A stretch of 6,340 nucleotides of DNA from positions 1 to 6,340 of the forward strand of contig DNMS01000072.1 of NCBI GenBank assembly GCA_003488105.1. Reading direction: 5' to 3'. The stretch comes from Rhodospirillaceae bacterium. GTDB taxonomy: Bacteria; Pseudomonadota; Alphaproteobacteria; Rhodospirillales_A; Casp-alpha2. The translations under genes and the position numbers were made by a program. Under the pieces are notes generated by a model that was not told the origin of the DNA, did no database searches, and saw nothing but the letters and a program-made list of their open reading frames with translations. Positions 1 to 6,065 of this stretch are shown here, piece after piece (within the stretch, counting starts at the first letter, position 1; each line of letters opens with the position of its first letter).

Positions 1-88
1 CGTTGACGCCGACCCGGTTCACCTGCGGCGGCGGCGGACGGGTTCCCCGGGGGGCGGTCGGCGCGGTGTCGACGCTGGGGTCGGTCAT
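1..88 (-). CDS. 5' part of an unidentified gene running off the left edge
   Basis: Read leftward from the ATG at 88-86, this gives 29 uninterrupted codons starting MTDPSVDTAP and ending QVNRVGVN at the window edge. The stretch is rich in Pro, Thr and Ala with a run of four prolines at residues 18-21, as expected of a disordered N-terminal tail before a folded domain. No domain is visible, so no function is assigned. The start is well supported by a strong Shine-Dalgarno match at 95-102. The codons use mainly G or C in the third position, like the other genes here. It points the same way as the amidase gene upstream, but a 130-bp AT-richer gap separates them, so it probably has its own promoter rather than being the third gene of the TAXI-amidase unit. 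Confidence 0.72.
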   Translation of the reverse strand, partial: MTDPSVDTAPTAPRGTRPPPPQVNRVGVN

Positions 89-94
89 GCGCTT

Positions 95-102
95 ATCCTT
101 CC
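95..102 (-). promoter_or_regulatory. Strong ribosome binding site of the left-edge gene
   Basis: On the minus strand this reads GGAAGGAT, six bases before the ATG at 88-86. It is the best Shine-Dalgarno sequence in the window. It is the main reason to accept the 29-codon fragment as a real gene start. Confidence 0.75.
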
Positions 103-132
103 AGACTCGCATCCATCGAGCCGTGTCTAATA

Positions 133-161
133 ACCATATAAAAAATGTGGATTGATGTCGA
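133..161 (-). promoter_or_regulatory. Possible sigma-70 promoter for the left-edge gene
   Basis: On the minus strand a TCGACA (161-156) is followed after 17 bases by TATGGT (138-133), inside an AT-rich patch with a run of six T. Spacing is ideal, but both hexamers deviate from consensus (TTGACA, TATAAT). The 130-bp gap between the amidase stop and this gene start shows no other feature: no hairpin with a T tract that could terminate the amidase transcript, and no small gene I could support. Confidence 0.28.
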
Positions 162-218
162 CGAAGATCGGCGGACGAACACAGGATAAATAGTGAAGGA
201 AGGAACGGGGGGCGCTTG

Positions 219-1547
219 TCAGCCTTCCGCCGCCACCTTTTCGACCAGCCAGCGCGCCGTGCGCAGCAGGCGCGCGTCATCGTTTCGCGCGCTGACCAAC
301 TGAACGCCGATGGGCATGCCGTTGGCCCCCTGCATCAGGGGAATGGTCACCGCCGGTACACCCAGGTATGTCCAGGTCGAGCAGAACACCGGATCACCCG
401 TGGCATCCAGGCCTTTGGGCGCTTCGCCGCAGGTCGCCGGGGTCAGGATGGCGTCGAATTCCTCGCCCAGGCTTTTCACCCAGCCGGCCAGGTGAACCCG
501 CATGTCGACGCATTCATTGAAATCGACGGCCGTGACCGACTTGCCTTCCTCGATCATGGCGCGCAGCACGTCGCTCAGCTTGTCTTCGCCGCGGGCCACG
601 TATCCGGACAGATAGCGGACCAGATCGGCGCACATGATCTTACGCAAGTTGTCGACGGCGCCATTGAAGGGATCGGGCAGGGTGACTTCTTCGCATTGAT
701 CGCCAAGGAACTCGCGCAGTTCTTCGAACGCTTCCTGGGCATCCGGTTCCGCGCGATCCCAGACCGGGGATTTGACGAAAGCGAAGCGAGGTTCGATGGG
801 AGGTTCTTGGCGGGTGATCTCCGACAGGCACGGGGCGGCGGCCGGCTTGGTGTCCGGATCAGCCGGATCGTGGCCGATCAGACAATCGCTGATCAGGGCG
901 GCGTCTTCCAGGGTGCGGGCGAACACGCCGACGTGGTCGAGGGTTCGCGATAGGGCCAATGCGCCGGCGCGGGAAATCCGCCCATGCGTCGGCTTGAAGC
1001 CGACGACGCCGCAGAACGACGCCGGGCGAATGACCGATCCATTGGTTTGCGAGCCGATCGCCAAGGGTACCATGCCCGCTGCGACGGCGGCGGCGGAACC
1101 GCTGGACGAGCCGCCAGGGGTACGCTCCGGATCGTGGGGATTGCGGGTCTTGCCGGGGGAATAGACGGCCAGTTCCGTGGTCACGGTTTTGCCCATGATT
1201 ACGGCGCCGGCGGCCCGCAACAGGCGGACGGCGGCGCTGTCGTCATCGGGGAGGCGGCCCTTGGACAACACGGTGCCGTTTTCCGTGGGCAGGTCCGCCG
1301 TATCGAAGATGTCCTTGATGCCGACGGGAATGCCGTTGAGCGGCCCTGCCTGGCCGTCGCGGCGGCGCCGGTCGGCGGCATCCGCCTGGGTCAGGGCCAA
1401 GTCCGGATCCAGGAACGCCCAGGCGCCGACGGCATCTTCGCGGTCGGCGATGCGGTCCAGGCAGGCCTGCACCAAGTCACGGGCGGTCAGGTCGCCCGTT
1501 TCCATGCGGGCAAGCGCGGCTTCGGCGCTGAGGCGGTAAATATCCAT
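219..1547 (-). CDS. Amidase signature (AS) family hydrolase
   Basis: A 442-residue cytoplasmic enzyme that should hydrolyse a carboxamide with a Ser-cisSer-Lys triad. The motifs are clear: GIKD with Lys78, the glycine/serine-rich loop GGSSSGSAAAVAAG at 145-158 with the cis-Ser at about 147, and the nucleophile Ser171 in GSQTNGSVIRPASFCG (165-180). The 24-residue spacing between the two serines equals that of GatA. Length is typical of the family and there is no signal peptide. It is probably a stand-alone amidase rather than GatA: the GatA-type SDTGGS is replaced by SQTNGS and no gatB or gatC is present. The ATG at 1547 follows a GGAAAAG ribosome binding site, and the stop is at 219. It lies 30 bp downstream of the TAXI receptor gene in the same direction, so the two are likely cotranscribed and the amidase may act on the captured solute or on a product from it. 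The substrate is unknown; amide, ureido or carbamate compounds are all possible. Confidence 0.93.
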   Translation of the reverse strand: MDIYRLSAEAALARMETGDLTARDLVQACLDRIADREDAVGAWAFLDPDLALTQADAADRRRRDGQAGPLNGIPVGIKDIFDTADLPTENGTVLSKGRLPDDDSAAVRLLRAAGAVIMGKTVTTELAVYSPGKTRNPHDPERTPGGSSSGSAAAVAAGMVPLAIGSQTNGSVIRPASFCGVVGFKPTHGRISRAGALALSRTLDHVGVFARTLEDAALISDCLIGHDPADPDTKPAAAPCLSEITRQEPPIEPRFAFVKSPVWDRAEPDAQEAFEELREFLGDQCEEVTLPDPFNGAVDNLRKIMCADLVRYLSGYVARGEDKLSDVLRAMIEEGKSVTAVDFNECVDMRVHLAGWVKSLGEEFDAILTPATCGEAPKGLDATGDPVFCSTWTYLGVPAVTIPLMQGANGMPIGVQLVSARNDDARLLRTARWLVEKVAAEG

Positions 1548-1577
1548 GGTGGTCTTTTCCTGTGGTGGGTCGGGAGC

Positions 1578-2642
1578 CTAGGGGGCGGCCGGCGCCTTGT
1601 AGACGCCCTTTTCCTTGTAAAAACGGGCGGCTCCCGGGCAATAGGGGATGGGAACCCCGGCGTGGTGGCTTTCCAGGGTCAGGTTCTTTCCCTTGGCATG
1701 GCCGTTGTTCAACAGGTGCGGCGCCTGCATGTTGCCGTAAAGCCCCTTGACCACGCCGTAATGAAGATCGTCCGGCAGGTTTGTCCGCGACAGCCAGAGC
1801 GCGGACACGCTGACGGTTTCCACGGAGCGCGGATTGCCTTTGTAGGTATTACCCGGAATAACATCGGCAGAATAAAACGGTGCCTTGGCGATCAGGGCAT
1901 CGCGTTCCTTGTCTTTCACCGAGACCAAGATCAGGCCCGTCGTGTTCGCCATCTCGAACACCCCGGCGATGGGATAGCCGGACACGTCGATGAAGGCGTC
2001 CAGGTGGCCGTCACGGACCAGTTCGGTGGCGGTCTTGGACTTCACGTATTCCGGCATGAAATCGCGCTTTTCCACCAGGCCGTGGGCGCCCAGTACCAAG
2101 CGCGCACCGACCAGAACGCCCGATTCCGGCAGACCGATGGACACCCGCTTGCCCTTCAGGTCGTAAACCGACCTGATGCCCCGGTCCCTGCCCGCGACCA
2201 CATGGACGTGTTCAGGATAGAGGCTGGACAACACACAGAGCTTTTTGAACGCCTTCTTGCCGGTGAACGGCCCCGTGCCCGTATAGGCCCAAAAGGTGAC
2301 ATCGGACTGAACGAAGGCGGATTCAACCTGATCCGCATCAAGCGCGGAAACATTGGCGACCGAACCATGGGTCGATTGCGCGAAGGCGACCAGCCCTTCC
2401 ATGCCGCAGTTGCCGCCCTTGGCGCAGCTCCGAGCCCCCGGCGGATTGGAAATCACCTGTGCCAACAAGCCCGCCATGGGGAAATACGTGCCGCCGGCGG
2501 CGCCGCTTGCGATCCGGAAGAACAGCATCTTCTGTGCCCCGGCAGGGCCGGAATACAGCCAGAGAACAAGTCCCCCTGCCAGTGCCGCCACGACAGCCAG
2601 ACAACGGATCCCCCGCAGGCGTTTCGTCTTTCCAATGTTCAT
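1578..2642 (-). CDS. TAXI family TRAP transporter solute-binding protein
   Basis: A 354-residue periplasmic receptor that would hand an organic-acid-like ligand to a TRAP permease. A basic N-terminus (MNIGKTKRLRGIR), a hydrophobic segment at about 14-30 and the AGA|Q site near residue 36 form a signal peptide. The mature protein opens with the family motif RIASGAAGGTYFPMAG (43-58) and ends with IPYCPGAARFYKEKGVY (332-348). The segment around 73-79 (CAKGGNC) could form a disulphide and is seen in a TAXI subgroup. I chose the ATG at 2642 because it has a GGGGGAAAG site six bases upstream and starts directly at the signal peptide. An upstream in-frame ATG at 2726 would add 28 non-signal residues and fall at or before the predicted transcription start. 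It is the first gene of a leftward unit with the amidase. No TRAP membrane subunit is in the window, so the partner lies elsewhere or the receptor is an orphan. Confidence 0.92.
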   Translation of the reverse strand: MNIGKTKRLRGIRCLAVVAALAGGLVLWLYSGPAGAQKMLFFRIASGAAGGTYFPMAGLLAQVISNPPGARSCAKGGNCGMEGLVAFAQSTHGSVANVSALDADQVESAFVQSDVTFWAYTGTGPFTGKKAFKKLCVLSSLYPEHVHVVAGRDRGIRSVYDLKGKRVSIGLPESGVLVGARLVLGAHGLVEKRDFMPEYVKSKTATELVRDGHLDAFIDVSGYPIAGVFEMANTTGLILVSVKDKERDALIAKAPFYSADVIPGNTYKGNPRSVETVSVSALWLSRTNLPDDLHYGVVKGLYGNMQAPHLLNNGHAKGKNLTLESHHAGVPIPYCPGAARFYKEKGVYKAPAAP

Positions 2643-2727
2643 GCGTATCTTTCCCCCGTCATGGTCCTCAATTTCATCCGTCGAAGCAACAGAGCAAGGC
2701 GGTTTTCCCCCTGACGACCAAGACAAT

Positions 2728-2752
2728 TATTGTATACATTGGTATTGTATAC
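2728..2752. promoter_or_regulatory. Tandem GTATAC operator, probably for the GntR/FCD regulator
   Basis: Two exact 10-bp copies of TATTGTATAC lie at 2728-2737 and 2743-2752, 15 bp apart centre to centre. Each contains the palindrome GTATAC; in the first copy the palindrome extends to TGTATACA. GntR-family proteins bind GT-N-AC type palindromes, and FCD members such as UxuR/ExuR and NanR use a GTATA core. The two copies cover the -10 region and spacer of the leftward promoter and sit next to any rightward one. A regulator bound here could therefore control both divergent units. The regulator encoded at 3272-3964 is the obvious candidate. The link is inference from position and motif type. Confidence 0.7.
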
Positions 2753-2758
2753 TGACAA
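2729..2758 (-). promoter_or_regulatory. Sigma-70-like promoter of the TAXI-amidase unit
   Basis: On the minus strand TTGTCA (2758-2753) is followed by an AT-rich TATACAAT block. It reads as TATACA with a 16-base spacer or TACAAT (2734-2729) with an 18-base spacer. This is the best promoter match in the window. It predicts a transcript start near 2722 and a leader of about 80 bases before the ATG at 2642. Both operator repeats lie within it, consistent with repression by steric blocking. Confidence 0.6.
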
Positions 2759-2773
2759 AGAGCCCCCTTAAAA
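2745..2773 (+). promoter_or_regulatory. Possible rightward promoter of the thioesterase operon
   Basis: A promoter for the plus-strand operon must lie between 2643 and 2819, but no perfect match is present. The best pair is TTGTAT (2745-2750) and TTAAAA (2768-2773) with a 17-base spacer. An alternative is a good -10, TATACT at 2748-2753, with no recognisable -35. Either would overlap the second operator copy, so the regulator could control its own operon. Confidence 0.3.
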
Positions 2774-2783
2774 AAACAGGGGC
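2762..2783 (+). other. Small hairpin in the leader of the rightward operon
   Basis: GCCCC at 2762-2766 can pair with GGGGC at 2779-2783 around an A-rich 12-base loop. The stem is only five pairs and no T run follows it on the plus strand, so it is not a terminator. It lies just upstream of the thioesterase ribosome binding region (G-run at 2799-2805). It may be chance. Confidence 0.22.
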
Positions 2784-2818
2784 GCGCCGACATAAAATGG
2801 GGGGGAATCAATCCGCCA

Positions 2819-3271
2819 ATGAACGATCATTCGCCGACAATCGACACGGCCCGCGCGGAAACGTTCCGCCATTGGACGCCGGTCACTCTCCGGTTTTCCG
2901 ACCAGGACAGCATGGGGCACGTGAACAATGTCTCCTATGCCGCCTTTGTCGAAGCGGGGCGCAATGCCTTCGTCACCCAATATCTGAAACCGGACACTCA
3001 CCCCGGCATCGATTTCGTGCTGGCCCGCGTGACCATCGATTTCCGCGCCGAGATGCATTACCCCGGCACCGTCGATGTCGGCACCTGCATCAAACGGATC
3101 GGCAATTCATCGATCACCATCGGCACCGGCCTGTTCAAGGACGGCACCCTGCACGGCACTGCGGAAAGCACCAACGTGTTCATCAACCTGGCAACGCGCA
3201 AGCCCTGCCCCATCCCCGCCGACGTGCGGGCGGAACTGGAACGTCAATTAAGCGAAGCGGCGGGGGCCTAG
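2819..3271 (+). CDS. Acyl-CoA thioesterase, hotdog fold (4HBT/YbgC type)
   Basis: A 150-residue cytoplasmic enzyme expected to split an acyl-CoA or aryl-CoA thioester into free acid and CoA. The signature is near the N-terminus: RFSDQDSMGHVNNVSYAAFVE (25-45). Asp30 corresponds to the catalytic aspartate (Asp17) of Pseudomonas 4-hydroxybenzoyl-CoA thioesterase, followed by the conserved Gly-His-Val-Asn-Asn-x-x-Tyr and Glu45. The length fits a single hotdog domain that works as a dimer or tetramer. The ATG at 2819 is preceded by a G-rich run (2799-2805) followed by AA, 11 or more bases away, so initiation may be modest. It is the first gene of the plus-strand operon, and its TAG stop touches the ATG of the regulator gene. 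Its presence suggests that the pathway passes through a CoA thioester. Acyl-chain specificity cannot be told from the sequence. Confidence 0.9.
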   Translation: MNDHSPTIDTARAETFRHWTPVTLRFSDQDSMGHVNNVSYAAFVEAGRNAFVTQYLKPDTHPGIDFVLARVTIDFRAEMHYPGTVDVGTCIKRIGNSSITIGTGLFKDGTLHGTAESTNVFINLATRKPCPIPADVRAELERQLSEAAGA

Positions 3272-3964
3272 ATGAGCGGCACGGATGACACTACGGAACA
3301 GCTGTCGCGCGGCGAATTCGTCCACGCGCGCCTGCGGGACGCGATCCGCGCCGGACGCTATCCACCGGGCACGCGAATCCGCGAGACCGAGGTCGCGGCC
3401 TGGCTGAACGTCAGCCGCACCCCCGTGCGCGAAGCGCTTCGCCGCTTGCAGGCGGATGGGCTTCTGGTGTTCGAACCCTGGCGCGGAGTCGTCGTCGCTG
3501 AGTTGGATCAGCAGCAGGTGGTCGAATTCTATGCCATGCGCCGTGTTCTGGACGGTGCCGCGGCACGCCTCGCCGCGCAGCACGCGTCGGAACCGGAATT
3601 GGCCTATATGGAGGATTGCCTGGCCGCCGCCGCCCCGGGCAAGGGTGACGCCGCCCAGATGGCCGAGGCCAACCGCAAGTTCCACGAGGCCCTGTTCCAA
3701 GCCGCGCATAACCGCTATCTCCTGAAATCGGCGGCGGCGCTGTCCGACGCGCTGGCCCTGCTGAAAGGCACGACCTATTCCTTCCCCGACCGGGCGGACA
3801 CGGCGCACGAGGAACACCGCGCCCTGATGGACGCCATCCGCGCGCGCGAACCGGAAAAGGCCGAACGCCTGGCCCGCAAGCACATCGCCAAGGCGGAGAA
3901 GGCGCGGCTCAAGCTGCTGGGCGACCAACGCGACGTGAAACTGTCCGAGGACAAATCGGAATGA
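3272..3964 (+). CDS. GntR family transcriptional regulator, FCD (FadR) subfamily
   Basis: A 230-residue DNA-binding regulator. The winged helix-turn-helix spans about residues 16-76, with the typical IRETEVAAWLNVSRTPVREA (36-55) recognition region and the wing ending FEPWRGVVV. The FCD ligand domain (about 80-215) carries the usual metal-site positions: Asn134-x3-His138 in NRKFHEAL, His182 in EEHRAL and His204 in RKHI. The first position is Asn instead of the commoner Asp, a variant also found in the family. Such proteins are usually repressors released by a carboxylate ligand. The ATG immediately follows the thioesterase stop and the last codons overlap the hydrolase start, so it is made as part of the operon. 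It probably binds the TATTGTATAC repeats at 2728-2752, controlling itself and the TAXI-amidase unit. A C-terminal tail of about 15 charged residues is unremarkable. Confidence 0.93.
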   Translation: MSGTDDTTEQLSRGEFVHARLRDAIRAGRYPPGTRIRETEVAAWLNVSRTPVREALRRLQADGLLVFEPWRGVVVAELDQQQVVEFYAMRRVLDGAAARLAAQHASEPELAYMEDCLAAAAPGKGDAAQMAEANRKFHEALFQAAHNRYLLKSAAALSDALALLKGTTYSFPDRADTAHEEHRALMDAIRAREPEKAERLARKHIAKAEKARLKLLGDQRDVKLSEDKSE

Positions 3965-5073
3965 CCTATTTCCCGCCACCCGGCAGGGGCTGGGAAACCG
4001 CCCCCGTGGAACAGGCCGGCCTCAATCCGGGGCGCCTGGCCGAGGCCGTGACCTTCGCCGAAAATGCGGAGACATCCTGGCCGCGCGACCTCGACCGCGC
4101 CGAATTCCTGCCGACCCTGACCCAGCACGAACCGCCGCCGTGGAACGAAATTCTCGGCACCGTCGCCCCTCGGGGCGGGCCGGCGGGCCTGTTCATCCGG
4201 GGCGGGCGCATCGTCACGCAGTGGGGCGACCCGACGCGCGCCGACATGACCTTTTCCATCGCCAAAAGCTACCTGGCCGTACTGGCTGGCCTGGCGGTTG
4301 GCGAGGGGCTGATTTCCGACCTGGACGACACCGTCGCGGGCTATGTGGACGGCGACTGGTTCACATCGGAACAGAATGCATCCATCACCTGGCGCCACCT
4401 TTTGACCCAAACGTCGGAATGGCAGGGCACCCTGTTTTCCAAGCCCGATCAGGTCGATCATTTCCGCACCCTTGGCCATGGCGGCGGTGAATTGAAAAAG
4501 GGCCAAAAGCGCGACCTGGGCGCCCCCGGCACCTATTGGGAATACAACGACGTGCGCGTGAACGTGCTGGCGCTTGCCTTGCTGCACGTATTCCGCCGCC
4601 CCCTGCCCGAGGTTCTGCGTGATTCCATCATGGCCCCGATCGGGGCATCGGACGATTGGCGCTGGATGGGCTACCGCAATTCCGGGGTCACCATCGACGG
4701 GGTCGAAATGATTTCCGTGCCCGGCGGCACCCATTGGGGCGGCGGCATGCAGATTTCGTCCCTCGACCATGCCCGGTTCGGCCTGCTGATCAAAGAAGAC
4801 GGCGTGTGGAACGGCCACCGCCTCCTGCCCGAGGGCTGGGTGTCGGCCCTGCGCACGCCCTGCCCGCTCAATCCTGTCTACGGCTACCTGTGGTGGCTGA
4901 ACACGGACCGGGCCCAGTATCCATCGGCCCCGGAAAGCAGCTTCTTCGCCATGGGGGCCGGCACCAACCTGATCTGGATCGACCAGGACCTGGATATCCT
5001 GGCCGTGTTGCGTTGGGTCGACCAACCGTCCACGGACGCGGTAATATCGGGTTTCATGGCGGCGATGGAATGA
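3961..5073 (+). CDS. Serine hydrolase of the beta-lactamase / class C fold
   Basis: A 370-residue cytoplasmic hydrolase with penicillin-recognising-enzyme architecture. The nucleophile motif is Ser99-Ile-Ala-Lys102 in FSIAKSYLAVLAGLAV. The second motif is likely Tyr195-Asn-Asp in WEYNDVRVN. The third, usually KTG, is His258-Trp-Gly260 in GGTHWGGGMQIS, the HxG form common in non-beta-lactamase members such as esterases and 6-aminohexanoate-dimer hydrolase relatives. There is no signal peptide or membrane anchor, so a cell-wall or antibiotic role is unlikely; cleavage of a small ester or amide in the cytoplasm fits better. The ATG at 3961 overlaps the regulator stop (ATGA), with GAGGA at 3947-3951 as ribosome binding site nine bases upstream, so translation is probably coupled. 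Lactonase or carboxylesterase activity is an alternative. The substrate is unknown. Confidence 0.88.
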   Translation: MTYFPPPGRGWETAPVEQAGLNPGRLAEAVTFAENAETSWPRDLDRAEFLPTLTQHEPPPWNEILGTVAPRGGPAGLFIRGGRIVTQWGDPTRADMTFSIAKSYLAVLAGLAVGEGLISDLDDTVAGYVDGDWFTSEQNASITWRHLLTQTSEWQGTLFSKPDQVDHFRTLGHGGGELKKGQKRDLGAPGTYWEYNDVRVNVLALALLHVFRRPLPEVLRDSIMAPIGASDDWRWMGYRNSGVTIDGVEMISVPGGTHWGGGMQISSLDHARFGLLIKEDGVWNGHRLLPEGWVSALRTPCPLNPVYGYLWWLNTDRAQYPSAPESSFFAMGAGTNLIWIDQDLDILAVLRWVDQPSTDAVISGFMAAME

Positions 5074-5089
5074 CCGCCTGACTGTTCCC

Positions 5090-5093
5090 GGAG
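5090..5093 (+). promoter_or_regulatory. Ribosome binding site of the PhyH gene
   Basis: GGAG lies nine bases before the ATG at 5103, in the 29-bp gap after the hydrolase stop. It fixes the start of the dioxygenase and shows that this gene has its own initiation site rather than depending on stop-start coupling. Confidence 0.6.
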
Positions 5094-5102
5094 CATCCGA
5101 AC

Positions 5103-6065
5103 ATGACCCCTGAAGACATCCTGCGCCATCCCGCGCGCATCCTGACCCAAGCCCAGCGCGAGGCCTATTTTCGCGACGGTTACCTGGTCGCCGAACGCCT
5201 GATCCCCGAAGACATCGTCGACGAGATCAACCGCGTCACCGCGGATTGGATCGAACGCTCCCGCGCGCTGACCAAACCCAACGACGTGCTGGATGTCGCC
5301 CCCAGCCATTCCGCCGACAGGCCCGTTGTGCGCCGCCTGAAAAAGCCCGACGGCATGGATCCCGCCTATTGGCAATTCGCCAACGGCATCATCGCCGACG
5401 TGGCCGCGGACCTGCTGGGCCCCGACGTCTGCTTTCACCATTCCAAGCTGAATTTCAAATGGTCCGACGGCAAGGACGAGGTCGCCTGGCATCAGGACAT
5501 CGCCTTCTATCCCCATACCAACCATTCGGTGCTGGCCATCGGCACCTACTTGGCGGACGTGAACCCGGGGGACGGGCCGCTCGGCGTCATTCCGGGCAGC
5601 CACCTGGGGCCGGTCTATGAACATTACGACGCGAACGGCATCTGGACCGGGCGCCTGACCGATGCCGACGTGGCCAAACTACCGACCGACACGGCAGTCT
5701 ATTGCCCGGCACCCAAGGGATCCATCACCGTGCACCACGCCCGCGCCGTGCACGCAACCGAAGCAACGACCCAGACCGTTTCCGGACGGCCGCTGCTGAT
5801 CAATTCCTATGCTTCGGCGGACGCCTTTCCCTACACGGCGCTGAAGGATACCTACACGGAGCATTTCCGGGCCTTGGTGCGCGGCGAAGCCGCCAAATGG
5901 GCGCATATGGACCCGGAGCCCTGCCCCACGCCGCCGGACTTTTCCGCGGGCTATACCTCGATCTATGCCCAGCAGGCGGGCGAGGCGGGCACGCCGACCC
6001 CGCGCGATCCTGGTCACCGGCCCCCGGCCGCCGTCGCGGCGGCGCTCAAGCCGGCGGCGGAGTAA
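5103..6065 (+). CDS. Phytanoyl-CoA dioxygenase (PhyH) family Fe(II)/2-oxoglutarate oxygenase
   Basis: A 320-residue cytoplasmic oxygenase expected to hydroxylate a carbon while turning 2-oxoglutarate and O2 into succinate and CO2. The iron ligands are His130 and Asp132 in AWHQDIAFYPH and, most likely, His217 in HARAVHATEAT. The nearby His211-His212 pair is less well placed. Arg229 in SGRPLLINSY is the probable 2-oxoglutarate carboxylate anchor. The helical N-terminus with FRDGYLVAERLIP (23-35) and the turn PGDGPLGVIPGSHLGP (155-170) are standard for the family. The final 25 or so residues are rich in Pro and Ala and look disordered. The family covers free acids, CoA esters, amino acids and halogenations, so the name does not imply phytanoyl-CoA. 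There is no sign of a halogenase (the Asp ligand is intact). It is the last gene of the operon, 29 bp after the hydrolase; no clear terminator follows. Confidence 0.93.
   Translation: MTPEDILRHPARILTQAQREAYFRDGYLVAERLIPEDIVDEINRVTADWIERSRALTKPNDVLDVAPSHSADRPVVRRLKKPDGMDPAYWQFANGIIADVAADLLGPDVCFHHSKLNFKWSDGKDEVAWHQDIAFYPHTNHSVLAIGTYLADVNPGDGPLGVIPGSHLGPVYEHYDANGIWTGRLTDADVAKLPTDTAVYCPAPKGSITVHHARAVHATEATTQTVSGRPLLINSYASADAFPYTALKDTYTEHFRALVRGEAAKWAHMDPEPCPTPPDFSAGYTSIYAQQAGEAGTPTPRDPGHRPPAAVAAALKPAAE

Noticed and set aside
216..953. A 245-codon plus-strand frame over the amidase C-terminal half
   Set aside because: It is a mirror of the amidase codons. Its composition is Arg/Gly/Ala/Asp-heavy with no recognisable motif.
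984..2714. A 576-codon open frame on the plus strand
   Set aside because: It lies antisense to both the amidase and the TAXI receptor and spans their intergenic gap. Its translation is Gly/Arg/Gln-rich with no motif, while the minus-strand frames hold complete family signatures. Long antisense frames are common in GC-rich DNA.
2643..2726. N-terminal extension of the TAXI receptor to the ATG at 2726
   Set aside because: It would place 28 polar residues before the signal peptide and start at or before the predicted transcript start. The ATG at 2642 has a good ribosome binding site.
2762..2783. Intrinsic terminator between the divergent units
   Set aside because: It is a five-pair stem with a large A-rich loop and no T run after it. 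It is also upstream of the first gene of the rightward operon, where a terminator has no obvious role.
3248..3979. A 243-codon minus-strand frame over the GntR gene
   Set aside because: It is the antisense shadow of a clear GntR/FCD protein, with no independent start signal or motif.
3775..5025. A 416-codon open frame on the minus strand, antisense to the serine hydrolase
   Set aside because: It has no domain signature or ribosome binding site I could support. The opposite frame carries SxxK, Tyr and HxG motifs in the right order.
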